From NCBI RefSeq assembly GCF_000745215.1, contig NZ_JQNK01000009.1, forward strand, positions 1,426,001-1,490,000: a stretch of 64,000 nucleotides of DNA, given 5' to 3'. The DNA is from Methylosinus sp. PW1. Lineage in GTDB: Bacteria > Pseudomonadota > Alphaproteobacteria > Rhizobiales > Beijerinckiaceae. Position numbers and translations under genes: made by a program. Positions 47,726 through 56,745 of the stretch are shown here, piece after piece (the first letter of the stretch is position 1; each line of letters begins with the position of its first letter). The notes under the pieces were generated by a model. It did not search any database, was not told where the DNA came from, and was given only the letters and a program-made list of their open reading frames with translations.

Positions 47726-48400
47726 ATGACCGTCGTCGATCGGCTGAACGCCGCCAAGGACGCCATCTCCTCGCGCGCCCGCGATTGCGGCCGCGACTCG
47801 GCCGAGATCACCCTCGTCTGCGTCACCAAGACCTTTCCGGCCGAGGCGGCGGTTCCGCTGCTCGAGGCCGGGCATCGCGTCTATGGGGAGAACAAGGTGC
47901 AGGAGGCGCGCGCCAAATGGGGCGAGCTGCGCCAGCGCTTTTCCGGCGTCGAGCTGCATCTCATCGGCCCGCTGCAATCCAATAAGACGCGCGAGGCGGT
48001 CGAGACCTTCGACGTCATCGAGAGCGTCGATCGGCCCAAGATCGCCGAGGCCCTCGCCGAGGAGATGCGCCGCCAGGGCAAGCGCTTGCGCTTGCTCGTG
48101 CAGGTCAACACGGGCGCGGAGCCGCAAAAGGCCGGCATTTTGCCGCAAGAGGCCGACGCCTTCATCGCCGAGTGCCGGCAGAAGCACGGGCTCGAGATTT
48201 CCGGACTCATGTGCGTGCCGCCGGTCGGCGAGCAGGCCTCGCCGCATTTCGCTCTGCTCGCCGAGATCGCCGCCCGCAACGGGCTGAAAGAGCTCTCCAT
48301 GGGCATGAGCTCCGATTACGAGCTCGCCATTCAGCTCGGCGCCACCCATGTGCGCATCGGCTCGGCCATCATGGGCGAGCGCGACTATTCGAAGCCCTGA
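47726..48400 (+). CDS. YggS-family PLP homeostasis protein
   Basis: 224-aa PLP-binding TIM barrel. The PLP lysine lies in TLVCVTKTFPAEA, and ELHLIGPLQSNKTRE, GLEISGLMCVPP and ELSMGMSSDYELAIQLGATH are family blocks. Involved in vitamin B6 and amino-acid homeostasis. 13 nt after the coiled-coil gene. Confidence 0.96.
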   Translation: MTVVDRLNAAKDAISSRARDCGRDSAEITLVCVTKTFPAEAAVPLLEAGHRVYGENKVQEARAKWGELRQRFSGVELHLIGPLQSNKTREAVETFDVIESVDRPKIAEALAEEMRRQGKRLRLLVQVNTGAEPQKAGILPQEADAFIAECRQKHGLEISGLMCVPPVGEQASPHFALLAEIAARNGLKELSMGMSSDYELAIQLGATHVRIGSAIMGERDYSKP

Positions 48401-48945
48401 GCCACCACGATCCGTACGCCCTTCGCCAGACGCGGCAGCAGCCGCGCCATGTCGCGCGCCCGCAGCGCCACGCAGCCGGCCGTCGGGCCGAGCGTCTCCG
48501 TCGCTATATGGAAGAAAATGGCGCTGCCGCGCCCCAGCACGCGCGGGCGGATGTTGTAATCGAGCACGCCGACGACGTCATAGAGATGGTCGGACCGCCA
48601 GAGCCGCTCATGGCCGAGCGGCGTCTTCCCCCGCAGCGGCCGATTATAGAGGAAGGACCGGGCGTCGTCGCACCAGAGATCATCCGGGCGCGTGAAGCGC
48701 GCCGTGACGAGGCGCGGCGCCGCCGCCCGCCTGCGCCGCAGATAGACGGAGAGCAGCGCAAAGCTCCCGGCCGGCGTCGCGCCATCGCCCTCGCGCTTGC
48801 GGCGCGTGATCCCCGAGCGGCCGAGCGCGCAGGGAAGCACGAGATCGCCCGCGATCAGCCGGCCTTCATGCGGGCGGCCGCCGATCCGCCGCGCGACCTT
48901 CAGCGTCGACACCCCGCCATGATGGCGGGAAAAACCCTCGATCAT
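48385..48945 (-). CDS. L,D-transpeptidase family protein
   Basis: 186-aa YkuD-like catalytic domain with no obvious signal peptide. The active-site motif is seen as FFHIATETLGPTAGCVALRA (His and Cys). The 3' end overlaps the convergent yggS gene by 16 nt. ATG at 48945 chosen (MIEGFSRHHGG); a longer in-frame start would overlap the divergent regulator. Confidence 0.85.
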   Translation of the reverse strand: MIEGFSRHHGGVSTLKVARRIGGRPHEGRLIAGDLVLPCALGRSGITRRKREGDGATPAGSFALLSVYLRRRRAAAPRLVTARFTRPDDLWCDDARSFLYNRPLRGKTPLGHERLWRSDHLYDVVGVLDYNIRPRVLGRGSAIFFHIATETLGPTAGCVALRARDMARLLPRLAKGVRIVVAQGFE

Positions 48946-49031
48946 GCGCCAATCCTTCCCCGCGCACACGCCTTGAACGGCGCTCGTCCTTGGCCGATCA
49001 TGGGCGCGAGAGCCCAGTCCCGGAAGCGCCA

Positions 49032-49682
49032 ATGACGGAAGCGTCGACGCCGCGCAATATTTTGCTCCTCGCCGGCGCGGGATTGCGCGCCTCGCTCACG
49101 GAGCAGCTCGCCCGCTATCCCGAATTCGCCGTCGCGCCAGCCGCCTCCGCGCAGGAGGCGACGCGCCTGCTGGACGAAGGCGGCTACGACATCATGCTCG
49201 CCGAGGCGGAGATCGGCGAGGCTTTCGCCCATGACGTCCGCGAGCGCTTCCATGGCGCGATCCTTCTCATCGGCGCGCCGAGCGTCCCCGGCGCTTGCGA
49301 TTATATCGCGCGGCCGTTTCGTTTCGCCCATCTTCTCGCGCGGCTGCGGGCGCGGGAGGAGCGCGAGCCGCTCCTTGTCGCCATCGGCGCCTTCCGCTAC
49401 CGGCCCGGCGCCTTCGAGCTGACCGACGCTGCGCAAAGGCGCCTGCCGCTCACCGAGAAGGAGGCCGAAATATTGACGCGGCTCGCCGCGGCGCGCGGCG
49501 CGGTGGTGACGAAAGACATGTTGCTGCGCGAGGTTTGGGGCTATCATCCCGCGGTGACGACGCGCACGCTGGAGACTCATGTCAGCCGGCTGCGCCGCAA
49601 GATCGAAACCGACCCCGCCGAGGCCCGCCTTCTTCTCACCGAAAAGAACGGCTATCGGCTGGTCTTCTCCCTCGCGCGCTGA
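49032..49682 (+). CDS. OmpR-type winged-helix regulator with degenerate receiver
   Basis: 216 aa. N-terminal receiver-like domain (residues 5-110) lacks the acidic pocket (NILLLAGAG instead of ILVVDDD) and has Glu58 at the phospho-acceptor position (YDIMLAEAEIG). The C-terminal trans_reg_C domain is intact: LTEKEAEILTRLAAARG, LLREVWGYHPAVTTRTLETH and SRLRRKIETDP. ATG at 49032 preceded by GGAAG. No cognate kinase nearby; probably phosphorylation-independent. 37 nt before a cyclic-nucleotide-binding gene. Confidence 0.9.
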   Translation: MTEASTPRNILLLAGAGLRASLTEQLARYPEFAVAPAASAQEATRLLDEGGYDIMLAEAEIGEAFAHDVRERFHGAILLIGAPSVPGACDYIARPFRFAHLLARLRAREEREPLLVAIGAFRYRPGAFELTDAAQRRLPLTEKEAEILTRLAAARGAVVTKDMLLREVWGYHPAVTTRTLETHVSRLRRKIETDPAEARLLLTEKNGYRLVFSLAR

Positions 49683-49719
49683 CCGCGCGGCGAGACGCCC
49701 CGAGGAAAGCAGCCGGGAC

Positions 49720-50157
49720 ATGGCTCTCGACGACGATATCGCCAATCTGAGGCGCATTCCCCTGTTCGAGGATTTCGAGGTCGAGGCGCTGCGCCTTCTG
49801 ACCTTCAGCGCCGAGACGAAACTGCTGCGCGCCGGCGACGCGCTGTTCCGCCGCGGCGAGCCTTCCGACGGCGGCTATATTCTCACCAATGGCTCGATCG
49901 CGCTGGAGAAGCACGACGACGGACGCCCCGCCGACAAAGTGCTGCGGCCCTTCGCGCTGATCGGCGAGACCGCGCTGATCACCGAGACGACGCGCCCCGT
50001 CACGGCCATAGCGCGCGAGCCGGCGACAATCCTCAAAATCACCCGCGCGCTCTTCCTGCGCATATTGGAGGAATTCCCCACCACGGCGACGCGCGTGCGC
50101 GCCCGCGTCGCCACGCGCCTGACGCAGCTGGCGCAGGAGCTGAAATTCGAGGCCTGA
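49720..50157 (+). CDS. Cyclic-nucleotide-binding domain protein
   Basis: 145-aa single CNB (CAP_ED) domain: IPLFEDFEVEALRLLTFSAE, KLLRAGDALFRRGEPSDGGY, ILTNGSIAL and PFALIGETALITETTRPVTA with the phosphate-binding cassette region. No HTH output domain. Follows the OmpR-like gene, so the two may act together; ligand unknown. Confidence 0.88.
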   Translation: MALDDDIANLRRIPLFEDFEVEALRLLTFSAETKLLRAGDALFRRGEPSDGGYILTNGSIALEKHDDGRPADKVLRPFALIGETALITETTRPVTAIAREPATILKITRALFLRILEEFPTTATRVRARVATRLTQLAQELKFEA

Positions 50158-50210
50158 GCCGGCCGCTGCGAAAAAAAATCTGTCTCGTGTGTCGTCGTAA
50201 GGAGGAGAAA

Positions 50211-50825
50211 ATGCAAAATCCGTTGAAGTCCGGCGTTTTCGCCGCGATCGGCGTGACGATCTCCCTCGTTCTGCTGTCTCCGGCCGATGCGCTCGCCGGC
50301 GTCACCAGCGTCGCGAGCAAATCGGTCGTCGCGCCGCCGTCCGCAGTCGAGGCGGCGCATTACAGCAGCCGCCAGCATCGTCACTATGTGCGCTACGCGA
50401 ATCATCGCCGGCCGATTCGCCGGCATCATGCGCTGCGCTACTACCGCTATGGCTATGATCCCGCGGCGGCAGTGATCACCTCGGCGGCCGCCGGCGTCAT
50501 CGCCGCGGGAGCCTATTCGCCCTATTACGCCTATCCTTATGACTATGGATATGGATATGGCTACCGCTATCCCTCTTACGGCTATGGATGGGGCGGTGGG
50601 CCGGTCGTCTATGGCGGCGGCTGGGGCTATCGTCCGCGCTATTTCGGCGGCTGGGGCGGCGGCTACCATCGCGTCGGCGGATGGGGCGGCGGATTCGGTC
50701 ACGGCGGCTTCGGCCATGGCGGCTTCGGTCATGGCGGCTTCGGTCATGGCGGATGGGGCGGCGGCGGCTTCCATCACGGCGGGTTTGGCGGCGGCTTCCA
50801 TGGCGGCGGCTTCCATCATCGCTGA
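50211..50825 (+). CDS. Exported Gly/Tyr/His-rich protein
   Basis: 204-aa protein with an N-terminal signal peptide (LKSGVFAAIGVTISLVLLSP then ADALA). The mature region is tyrosine- and glycine-rich in the middle (YGYGYGYRYPSYGYGWGGG) and ends with GGFGHGG repeats and HHGGF units (residues about 155-204), giving many histidines. No domain recognised; metal binding or an envelope structural role is possible. ATG at 50211 follows AAGGAGGAG. Confidence 0.8.
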   Translation: MQNPLKSGVFAAIGVTISLVLLSPADALAGVTSVASKSVVAPPSAVEAAHYSSRQHRHYVRYANHRRPIRRHHALRYYRYGYDPAAAVITSAAAGVIAAGAYSPYYAYPYDYGYGYGYRYPSYGYGWGGGPVVYGGGWGYRPRYFGGWGGGYHRVGGWGGGFGHGGFGHGGFGHGGFGHGGWGGGGFHHGGFGGGFHGGGFHHR

Positions 50826-50969
50826 CCGGCGACTTTGACGGCGAGGCGGCGACGTCTCGCCTTTTCGTTCGTTTTGTCGCATTCCCGGAACAGCCTCAGC
50901 CGCTATTCTCACAGCGATTCGACGAGGCTGGAGCCCGCGCCCGGCGGGACTGCGAGAGAGACGGACAAA

Positions 50970-52301
50970 ATGGCGTCAGACCAGGAGAGCGACGCGCCCA
51001 TCGTCGGACGCTTGGCCGAGCACGAGGCCCGCGCCGCCGTTCTCGCCGAGCTGCATGCGCGGCCTTTCCTGCCGATCACGCTGCCGCAGCGCGTCTATCA
51101 TTTCGCCTTCGCCACCAATGAGGAGGAGGCGCGCGCCGACCGCGCCGCCCTCGCCGATCTCTGCCGCGCCCATATGCTGGTGCCGCGCCCCGGAGACGCC
51201 AAGTTCCAGCGCCTCTCGATCGGCGATTGGCGGCTGCGCTGGGAACAGCATACCGAATTCACCACCTACACTTGGTCGACGGACAAGGACTCCGGCGAGC
51301 CCTTCACCCATCCCGATCCCATCGGGACCGGCGAGATCGCCTTTCGCGCGCCCGGCCGGCTGATCGTCGCCACCCATCTCTGCGCGCTCGAGAGCGGCCA
51401 TTCGCACGAGCCATTCGTGGGGCTGTTCAACTCGCAGAGCCTCTGCGTCATTCGCGCGGCCAAGGGCGCAGCCCATGTGATGACCGATTTCGCGGTCGAT
51501 CCTTTCGGCTTCACGCGCCTTTTGGTGAAGGAGAGCGCCATTGGCGCGCTGGAGACCGGGCGGCTGATCCAGCGCGTGCTGGAGATCGAGACCTATCGGA
51601 CGATGGCGCTGCTCGGCCTGCCGGAGGCGCGTAGCGCCGGGCCGGAGCTGCGCGCCATGGAGCGCGAAATCTCCGACATCACCCAGGCGCTGAGCCAGAC
51701 GCAGGACATGCGCACCAGCCGCGATCTGCTGAAGCGTCTCAGCGATCTATTGGCGCAGAGCGAGGCGCTGTCGACGCGCACGGCCTTCCGCTTCGGCGCG
51801 AGCCGCGCGTACCACGCCATCGTCAAGAACCGCCTCAACCTCCTGCAGGAGGCGAAGGAGAGCCAATATACGACCATATCCGCCTTTTTCAGCGCGCGGC
51901 TCGATCCGGCGATCGAGACCTGCAACGCCTTTGAAACGAGGCAGGCGCGCCTCGCCCGGCAGGTGGAGCGCGCCACCGATCTGATGCGCACCGGCATCAC
52001 CTTCGAGATGGAGCAGCAGAACCGCGATCTGCTCGACGATATGAATCGCCGCGCGCGGCTGCAGATGCGCCTGCAAAAGCTGGTCGGCGGCCTTTCCATC
52101 GCGGCGCTCAGCTATTATGTCGCCGGCCTCTCGCTCTATTTCTTCAAGGGCCTGAAGGACGCCGGCGCTCTGCCCTTCGGCTTTACCGGCGAGGAGGCGG
52201 CCGCGGCGGCCATGCCCTTCGTCATTCTCGGCGCCTGGTCCTTCTGGCAGCGCGTCAAGCGTCTCTCCGCCAAGGCGCAGGAAGAAGAGAAGGTGAGCTG
52301 A
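50970..52301 (+). CDS. DUF3422 family membrane protein
   Basis: 443 aa. N-terminal soluble domain (VLAELHARPFLPITLPQRVY, QHTEFTTYTWSTD) followed by an extended helical stretch and two C-terminal membrane helices (ALSYYVAGLSLYFFKGLKDA, AAAMPFVILGAWSFWQRV). Matches the proteobacterial DUF3422 family of unknown function. The ATG at 50970 was preferred since upstream residues are not family-like. Confidence 0.9.
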   Translation: MASDQESDAPIVGRLAEHEARAAVLAELHARPFLPITLPQRVYHFAFATNEEEARADRAALADLCRAHMLVPRPGDAKFQRLSIGDWRLRWEQHTEFTTYTWSTDKDSGEPFTHPDPIGTGEIAFRAPGRLIVATHLCALESGHSHEPFVGLFNSQSLCVIRAAKGAAHVMTDFAVDPFGFTRLLVKESAIGALETGRLIQRVLEIETYRTMALLGLPEARSAGPELRAMEREISDITQALSQTQDMRTSRDLLKRLSDLLAQSEALSTRTAFRFGASRAYHAIVKNRLNLLQEAKESQYTTISAFFSARLDPAIETCNAFETRQARLARQVERATDLMRTGITFEMEQQNRDLLDDMNRRARLQMRLQKLVGGLSIAALSYYVAGLSLYFFKGLKDAGALPFGFTGEEAAAAAMPFVILGAWSFWQRVKRLSAKAQEEEKVS

Positions 52302-52307
52302 CGCGCA

Positions 52308-53471
52308 TCAACGCTTCGGCCATTCCCAGCGCGGCCGGAAGCCCTCGCCGGCGTGGCGCGTCTCGCCGAAATCCTTGGTCAGCTCGATCGCGCGCGAGTC
52401 CGGCTCGCTTACGAGCAGATCGGCCAGCTCGCGGCAATGCGTCACCACGACGATCTGCGATCGCTGCGCCGCGTCGGCGATGAGCCGCGCCAGAGCGGGA
52501 ATGAGATCGGGATGCAGGCTCGCCTCGGGCTCGTCCAGCGCCAGCAGCTCCGGCGGACGCGGCGTCAGCAGCGCGGCGATCAGCATCAGATAGCGCAAGG
52601 TTCCGTCCGAAAGCTCCGCCGCCTTCAAAGGCCGCAGCAGCCCGTGCTGGCGCATGGAGAGCTCGAACCAGCCGTCGCGCGTCTCGATCTCTATAGCGGC
52701 GCCGGGAAAAGCGTCGTCCACGGCCCGCGCGAGCCCGGCCTCATCGCCGATCTCGAGAACGGTCTGCAACGCCGCGGCGATATCCGCGCCATCGTCGGCG
52801 AGGATGGGCGTATGCGTGCCGACCTGCGGCCTTCGACAGGGCGCCTCAACATCGGTCCGCAGACAATCATAGAAGCGCCAGGACTGCAGCTTTCGGCGCA
52901 CGGCGATCATCTCCGGCGCGGCGCGCGGATCGGAGAATTCCGTCATCATGCTTTCGAAATCCGCGATCGGCGTCGGAATCACGCGCCAAGCGCCGCTGTC
53001 GTCCACGGCGCGCAGCCCCGGCCCGTGGCGATCGACGAGCAGAGCCGAAGGGCGGAACAAAGGCCCAGACCAGACGCACTCGCGCTTGATCGCCGGATCG
53101 AGCAGAAAAGCCGATGTGCTGAGGCCGGGCGGCGGGAAGCCGAGATCGACGGCGTAGGAGAGATCGGCGGCGCCGAAGCCGAGTCGCAAATGCACCGACC
53201 TCTTGCGCACCAGCCCCTGCACCGGATGGCTGCCGGCGCGCACGGCCCGACCGACCTGCTCCGGCCCGGCCCAGAGGGTGGACTGTATGCCGCCCTCCCG
53301 CGCCAGCGAGCTCACCAGCCGGCCGCGGGCTGTATCGGCGAGAAGGCGCAAAGCACGGTAGAGGCTCGATTTTCCGCTGCCGTTGGCGCCCGTCACGACA
53401 TTGAGCCGCGCGAGCGGAAGGGTAAGATCCCTCAGCGAGCGATAGCCGGAGACCGCGAGGATCTCGAGCAT
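52308..53471 (-). CDS. AAA family ATPase (RecF/SMC-like, AAA_21)
   Basis: 387-aa stand-alone ATPase. Walker A in NVVTGANGSGKSSLYRALRL (residues about 25-40); ABC-type signature region ELSDGTLRYLMLIAALLTP; Walker B in LLALDEPEASLHPDL; and VVTHCRELADLL. Such ATPases act in DNA repair or in defence when paired with an effector; no effector gene is adjacent, so it is left unassigned. Convergent with DUF3422. Confidence 0.85.
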   Translation of the reverse strand: MLEILAVSGYRSLRDLTLPLARLNVVTGANGSGKSSLYRALRLLADTARGRLVSSLAREGGIQSTLWAGPEQVGRAVRAGSHPVQGLVRKRSVHLRLGFGAADLSYAVDLGFPPPGLSTSAFLLDPAIKRECVWSGPLFRPSALLVDRHGPGLRAVDDSGAWRVIPTPIADFESMMTEFSDPRAAPEMIAVRRKLQSWRFYDCLRTDVEAPCRRPQVGTHTPILADDGADIAAALQTVLEIGDEAGLARAVDDAFPGAAIEIETRDGWFELSMRQHGLLRPLKAAELSDGTLRYLMLIAALLTPRPPELLALDEPEASLHPDLIPALARLIADAAQRSQIVVVTHCRELADLLVSEPDSRAIELTKDFGETRHAGEGFRPRWEWPKR

Positions 53472-53497
53472 TGCGCGATCCTCACGTCAGCCGCTCT

Positions 53498-53959
53498 TCA
53501 GAGCGAGCGCGTAAAGCGCAGCACGCCGCCCTTGGCGCCTTTGAGAATGAGGTCGGAGCCCTGCAGGTCCCAGAAGGGGCCGGACAGCATCACCTGCCAG
53601 AAATCGCGCTCGATCGCCTGAAGGGCGGGATCGCATTTGGCGTCGGCGACGGCGGGCATGGCCTTGGGTCCGAGCCGATTGCCGCCGACGACAAAGACGC
53701 CCGACCAGGATTTGCAGCCGGAGAATCCCGTGCCGCGCATCGTCGTGTCGATGCGAATCCAAATGTCGGCCGGCGGGGCCTTGCCGTTTATGTCCTTGAG
53801 ATTGAAAATATAATTATGCGGGAACGGCTTATAGTTCGGCGGCGGCTCCTGCGCGGTCGCCTCCTGCTGATCCTTCTCCTTTTGCGCCGGCTTGCCCTTG
53901 GCCAGCGCGGGGCCGCAGGCGGCGAGGCCGACCAGAAGCGCGGTCAGAAATCGTCTCAT
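53498..53959 (-). CDS. Exported META/HslJ-domain protein
   Basis: 153-aa protein with signal peptide (MRRFLTALLVGLAACGPALA) and a Lys/Gln/Glu-rich spacer, then a META-like domain: FNLKDINGKAPPADIWIRID, GTGFSGCKSWSGVFVVGG, and DLILKGAKGGVLRF. The ATG at 53959 fits the signal peptide. Function unknown. Confidence 0.78.
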   Translation of the reverse strand: MRRFLTALLVGLAACGPALAKGKPAQKEKDQQEATAQEPPPNYKPFPHNYIFNLKDINGKAPPADIWIRIDTTMRGTGFSGCKSWSGVFVVGGNRLGPKAMPAVADAKCDPALQAIERDFWQVMLSGPFWDLQGSDLILKGAKGGVLRFTRSL

Positions 53960-54093
53960 CCTTCGATCCTTGTTGAGAGCGATCCTCGAGCGAATCGCTT
54001 CAGGAGAATGGCGCGCGCCTTGTGGTTTTTTTCCGAACAGAAAAACGCCGGAAAACTCCGACGCGCGCGGGGGGGAGGAGCGGAAACGCGCCC

Positions 54094-55089
54094 TCACAAC
54101 ATGCTGGGCAGAACGCGGTCGGGCGGGCGGTGCCCGTCCATGAAAGTCTTGATGTTGATGATGACTTTCTCGCCCATGTCGACGCGGCCCTCATTGGTGG
54201 CCGAGCCCATATGCGGCAGCAGCGTGACCTTGCCGGCCTTGGCCAGCTTGACGAGCTTCGGCGAGACGGCCGGCTCATGCTCGAAGACGTCGAGGCCGGC
54301 GCCGGAAATCTCATCGGCCTCCAGCATGCGGATCAGCGCATTCTCGTCCACGATCTCGCCGCGGGCGGTGTTCACGATGATGGCGTGCGGGCGCAGCTGC
54401 TTCAGCCGCCGGGCCGAGAGAAGATGATAGGTCGCCGGCGTATGCGGGCAGTGGATCGACAGAATGTCGATGCGCGCCAGCATCTGGTCCAGCGATTCCC
54501 AATAGGTCGCCTCGAGCTGATCCTCGATCTCGACCGGCAGGCGGCGGCGGTTGTGATAATGGATGGAGAGGCCGAAAGCGCTGGCGCGACGGGCCAGCGC
54601 CTGGCCGATGCGGCCCATGCCGACAATGCCGAGGCGCTTGCCGGTGATGCGATGGCCGAGCATCCAGGTGGGCGACCAGCCGCCCCAGGAGCCGTCTGGA
54701 ATGGTGCGGGCGCCCTCGACGAGGCGGCGCGCCACGGCCAGGATGAGGCCCATTGTGAGATCGGCCGTGTCCTCGGTGAGAACGCCGGGCGTGTTGGTGA
54801 CGGTGATGGAGCGGCGCAGCGCCGAGGCGACGTCTATGTGATCGACGCCATTGCCGAAATTGGCGATGAGCTTGAGCTGTTCGCCGGCCTGGCCGATGAG
54901 GCCGGAATCGATGCGGTCGGTGATCGTCGGCACCAGCACGTCCGCGGTGCGGACGGCCTCGACGAGCTCCTCATGGGTCGCCGGCCGGTCGCTCACATTG
55001 AGGCGCGTGTCGAAAAGCTCGCACATGCGGGTTTCGATCACCTCGGGGAGCCGACGTGTCACCACGACGAGCGGCTTCTTTTTCGCCAT
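54094..55089 (-). CDS. D-2-hydroxyacid dehydrogenase (glyoxylate reductase-like)
   Basis: 331 aa. NAD(P)-binding GKRLGIVGMGRIGQALARRA (GxGxxG), catalytic Arg/Glu/His set in VNTARGEIVDENALI, GLDVFEHEP and LLPHMGSAT. Closest to D-glycerate/glyoxylate reductases; substrate not determined from sequence. Confidence 0.93.
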   Translation of the reverse strand: MAKKKPLVVVTRRLPEVIETRMCELFDTRLNVSDRPATHEELVEAVRTADVLVPTITDRIDSGLIGQAGEQLKLIANFGNGVDHIDVASALRRSITVTNTPGVLTEDTADLTMGLILAVARRLVEGARTIPDGSWGGWSPTWMLGHRITGKRLGIVGMGRIGQALARRASAFGLSIHYHNRRRLPVEIEDQLEATYWESLDQMLARIDILSIHCPHTPATYHLLSARRLKQLRPHAIIVNTARGEIVDENALIRMLEADEISGAGLDVFEHEPAVSPKLVKLAKAGKVTLLPHMGSATNEGRVDMGEKVIINIKTFMDGHRPPDRVLPSML

Positions 55090-55333
55090 CTTCCCCTTCG
55101 TCCTCCCGCCTCGCGCGACTAAGCTCTCCGGCGCGCCCGAAGGCCCGTTCCGCCGATCGAGCCTTTGGAGCGGTTTCGACGTCTCTTCAACCAGGTCTTA
55201 ACGACGATGGATGAAAAGAGCGTTTCGCCGCCCGCGCCCCTTTCCCATCGAACTTCCTAGCAGATGGCGGGACAAAGACAAGACGAGGCGTCGTTCGCAT
55301 CTGCGAAGGGCGCGCTCTGGGAGAAGAGTAGAA

Positions 55334-55882
55334 ATGGACGCAAAGCCCCTTTTGAGCCGACGCGCGGCCGCCGCGATCCGCCTCGCCGTCGATCTGCTCG
55401 CCGTCTCGACGCTGCTCGCCATCGCGCCGGCGAGCGCCGACGCGCAGCAGCAGCTCGGCTCGGCGTCCGGCCTGCCGCTGCCGCGTTATGTCAGCCTCAA
55501 ATCGGACCGCGTCAATCTGCACGAGGGGCCGAGCAAGGAGCATCCGACGCTCTGGGTCTTCGAGCGCGCCGGCCTGCCGGTTGAAATCACCGCCGAATTC
55601 GAGACCTGGCGAAAAATTCGCGATTCGGAAGGAACCGAGGGCTGGGTGCTGCATTCGCTGCTCTCCGGCCGCCGCACCGCCCTCGTCGCGCCCTGGAAGA
55701 AGGAGCCGATCCTCGCCTACGCCAGCGATCATGCGACGGCGGTGGCGAAACTCTCGCCCGGCGTCGTCGCCAGCCTGCGCCGCTGCGACGGCGCGTGGTG
55801 CCGCGTCTCAGGAGACGGTTTCGACGCTTATGTGAAGCAGGAAGGCCTTTGGGGCGTCTATCCGGGGGAGAAGATAGAGTGA
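55334..55882 (+). CDS. Exported bacterial SH3-domain protein
   Basis: 182 aa with signal peptide (AIRLAVDLLAVSTLLAIAPA then SADA) and an SH3-like fold: RYVSLKSDRVNLHEGPSKEH, LPVEITAEFETWRKIRDSEG, TEGWVLHSLLSGRR, and a second SH3-like half. Typical envelope-associated family. ATG at 55334 preceded by AGAGTAGA. Confidence 0.9.
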   Translation: MDAKPLLSRRAAAAIRLAVDLLAVSTLLAIAPASADAQQQLGSASGLPLPRYVSLKSDRVNLHEGPSKEHPTLWVFERAGLPVEITAEFETWRKIRDSEGTEGWVLHSLLSGRRTALVAPWKKEPILAYASDHATAVAKLSPGVVASLRRCDGAWCRVSGDGFDAYVKQEGLWGVYPGEKIE

Positions 55883-55926
55883 GGACAGTCGCGCCGACGA
55901 GGCCGACTCGCCGAAAGGGCGAATTG

Positions 55927-56054
55927 CACCTCCCCCTCGAGGGGGGAGGTCGAGCGCCGAAGGCGCGCGGGAGGGGGTGACGCCCCGAGTCTTCGGGCGG
56001 CTCCCCACCCCGGACGGTTTCACCGTCCGACCCTCCCCCTGAAGGGGAGGGTGA
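55927..56054. repeat. Palindrome-rich repeat, copy 2
   Basis: 128-bp homologue, in inverted orientation, of the element at 44272-44397. It lies between the convergent SH3-protein and irr genes, a typical intergenic position. Confidence 0.85.
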
Positions 56055-56070
56055 AACGCCCCCCGGATTG

Positions 56071-56526
56071 TCAGTCCTCGTCCTTGCACAGGCGGACCAC
56101 CACATCGACGCGGGCGATTCTCATGCCCGGCGGCGGCGGCGGCAGGCTGGCGACGTCCACATGGGCGCCGGGGATATCGACGAGTCCCTCGCCCTCGACC
56201 AGGAAATGATGGTGCTCCGACACATTGGTGTCGAAATAGACGCGCGCGCCGTCCACCGCGATCTCGCGCAGCAGGCCGACATCGGTGAATTGATGCAGCG
56301 TGTTGTAGACGGTGGCGAGCGAGACCGGCAGATCGTCGGCCAGCGCCTCCTCGAAGAGCTTCTCGGCCGTCACATGGCGGTCGCCCTTGCCGAACAGCAG
56401 CCCGCCCAGCGCCACGCGCTGACGCGTCGGCCGCATGCCGGCCGCCATCAAGCGGCTGCGCAGCCGCCGCATGGCGTCGCTCGGCGCCCGCTCGGAGGTT
56501 TCGACCGTGAATTGCTCGACCGTCAT
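56071..56526 (-). CDS. irr: Fur-family iron response regulator Irr
   Basis: 151-aa Fur-like protein with a winged-helix domain (AAGMRPTRQRVALGGLLFGK, LPVSLATVYNTLHQFTDVG) and the Irr-type histidine cluster NVSEHHHFLVEGEG. It lacks the GCPC-type haem regulatory motif at the N-terminus seen in Bradyrhizobium. Start taken at MTVEQFTVE. Governs iron/haem genes; divergent from fabA. Confidence 0.88.
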   Translation of the reverse strand: MTVEQFTVETSERAPSDAMRRLRSRLMAAGMRPTRQRVALGGLLFGKGDRHVTAEKLFEEALADDLPVSLATVYNTLHQFTDVGLLREIAVDGARVYFDTNVSEHHHFLVEGEGLVDIPGAHVDVASLPPPPPGMRIARVDVVVRLCKDED

Positions 56527-56745
56527 TCGCCCGTACTTCCCGCCCCGCATCTTGTCTCTTTCGTTACAATAGGGAAGCTCGGCGGCAGAGACAATCTTTT
56601 CCTCCCCGGGCCGCTCGGGACCGATGAAAGCGCTCTTGGAGCCGCGCGCCCCCTTTGACCCGGCGGGCGCCTATGTTAACGAATGCGGCTTCCGGTCCGC
56701 AGCGCGGCCGGAAATCGTCACGTCAGAGACGCAAGAAGGAACATC

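Noticed and set aside
50694..50790. Short tandem repeats considered as a CRISPR or intergenic satellite
   Set aside because: They are in-frame GGFGHGG codons of an exported protein; no spacers are present.
52308..53471. AAA ATPase as part of an anti-phage system
   Set aside because: It has no neighbouring nuclease, TOPRIM or effector gene; surrounding genes are DUF3422 and a META protein, so a defence call is unsupported.
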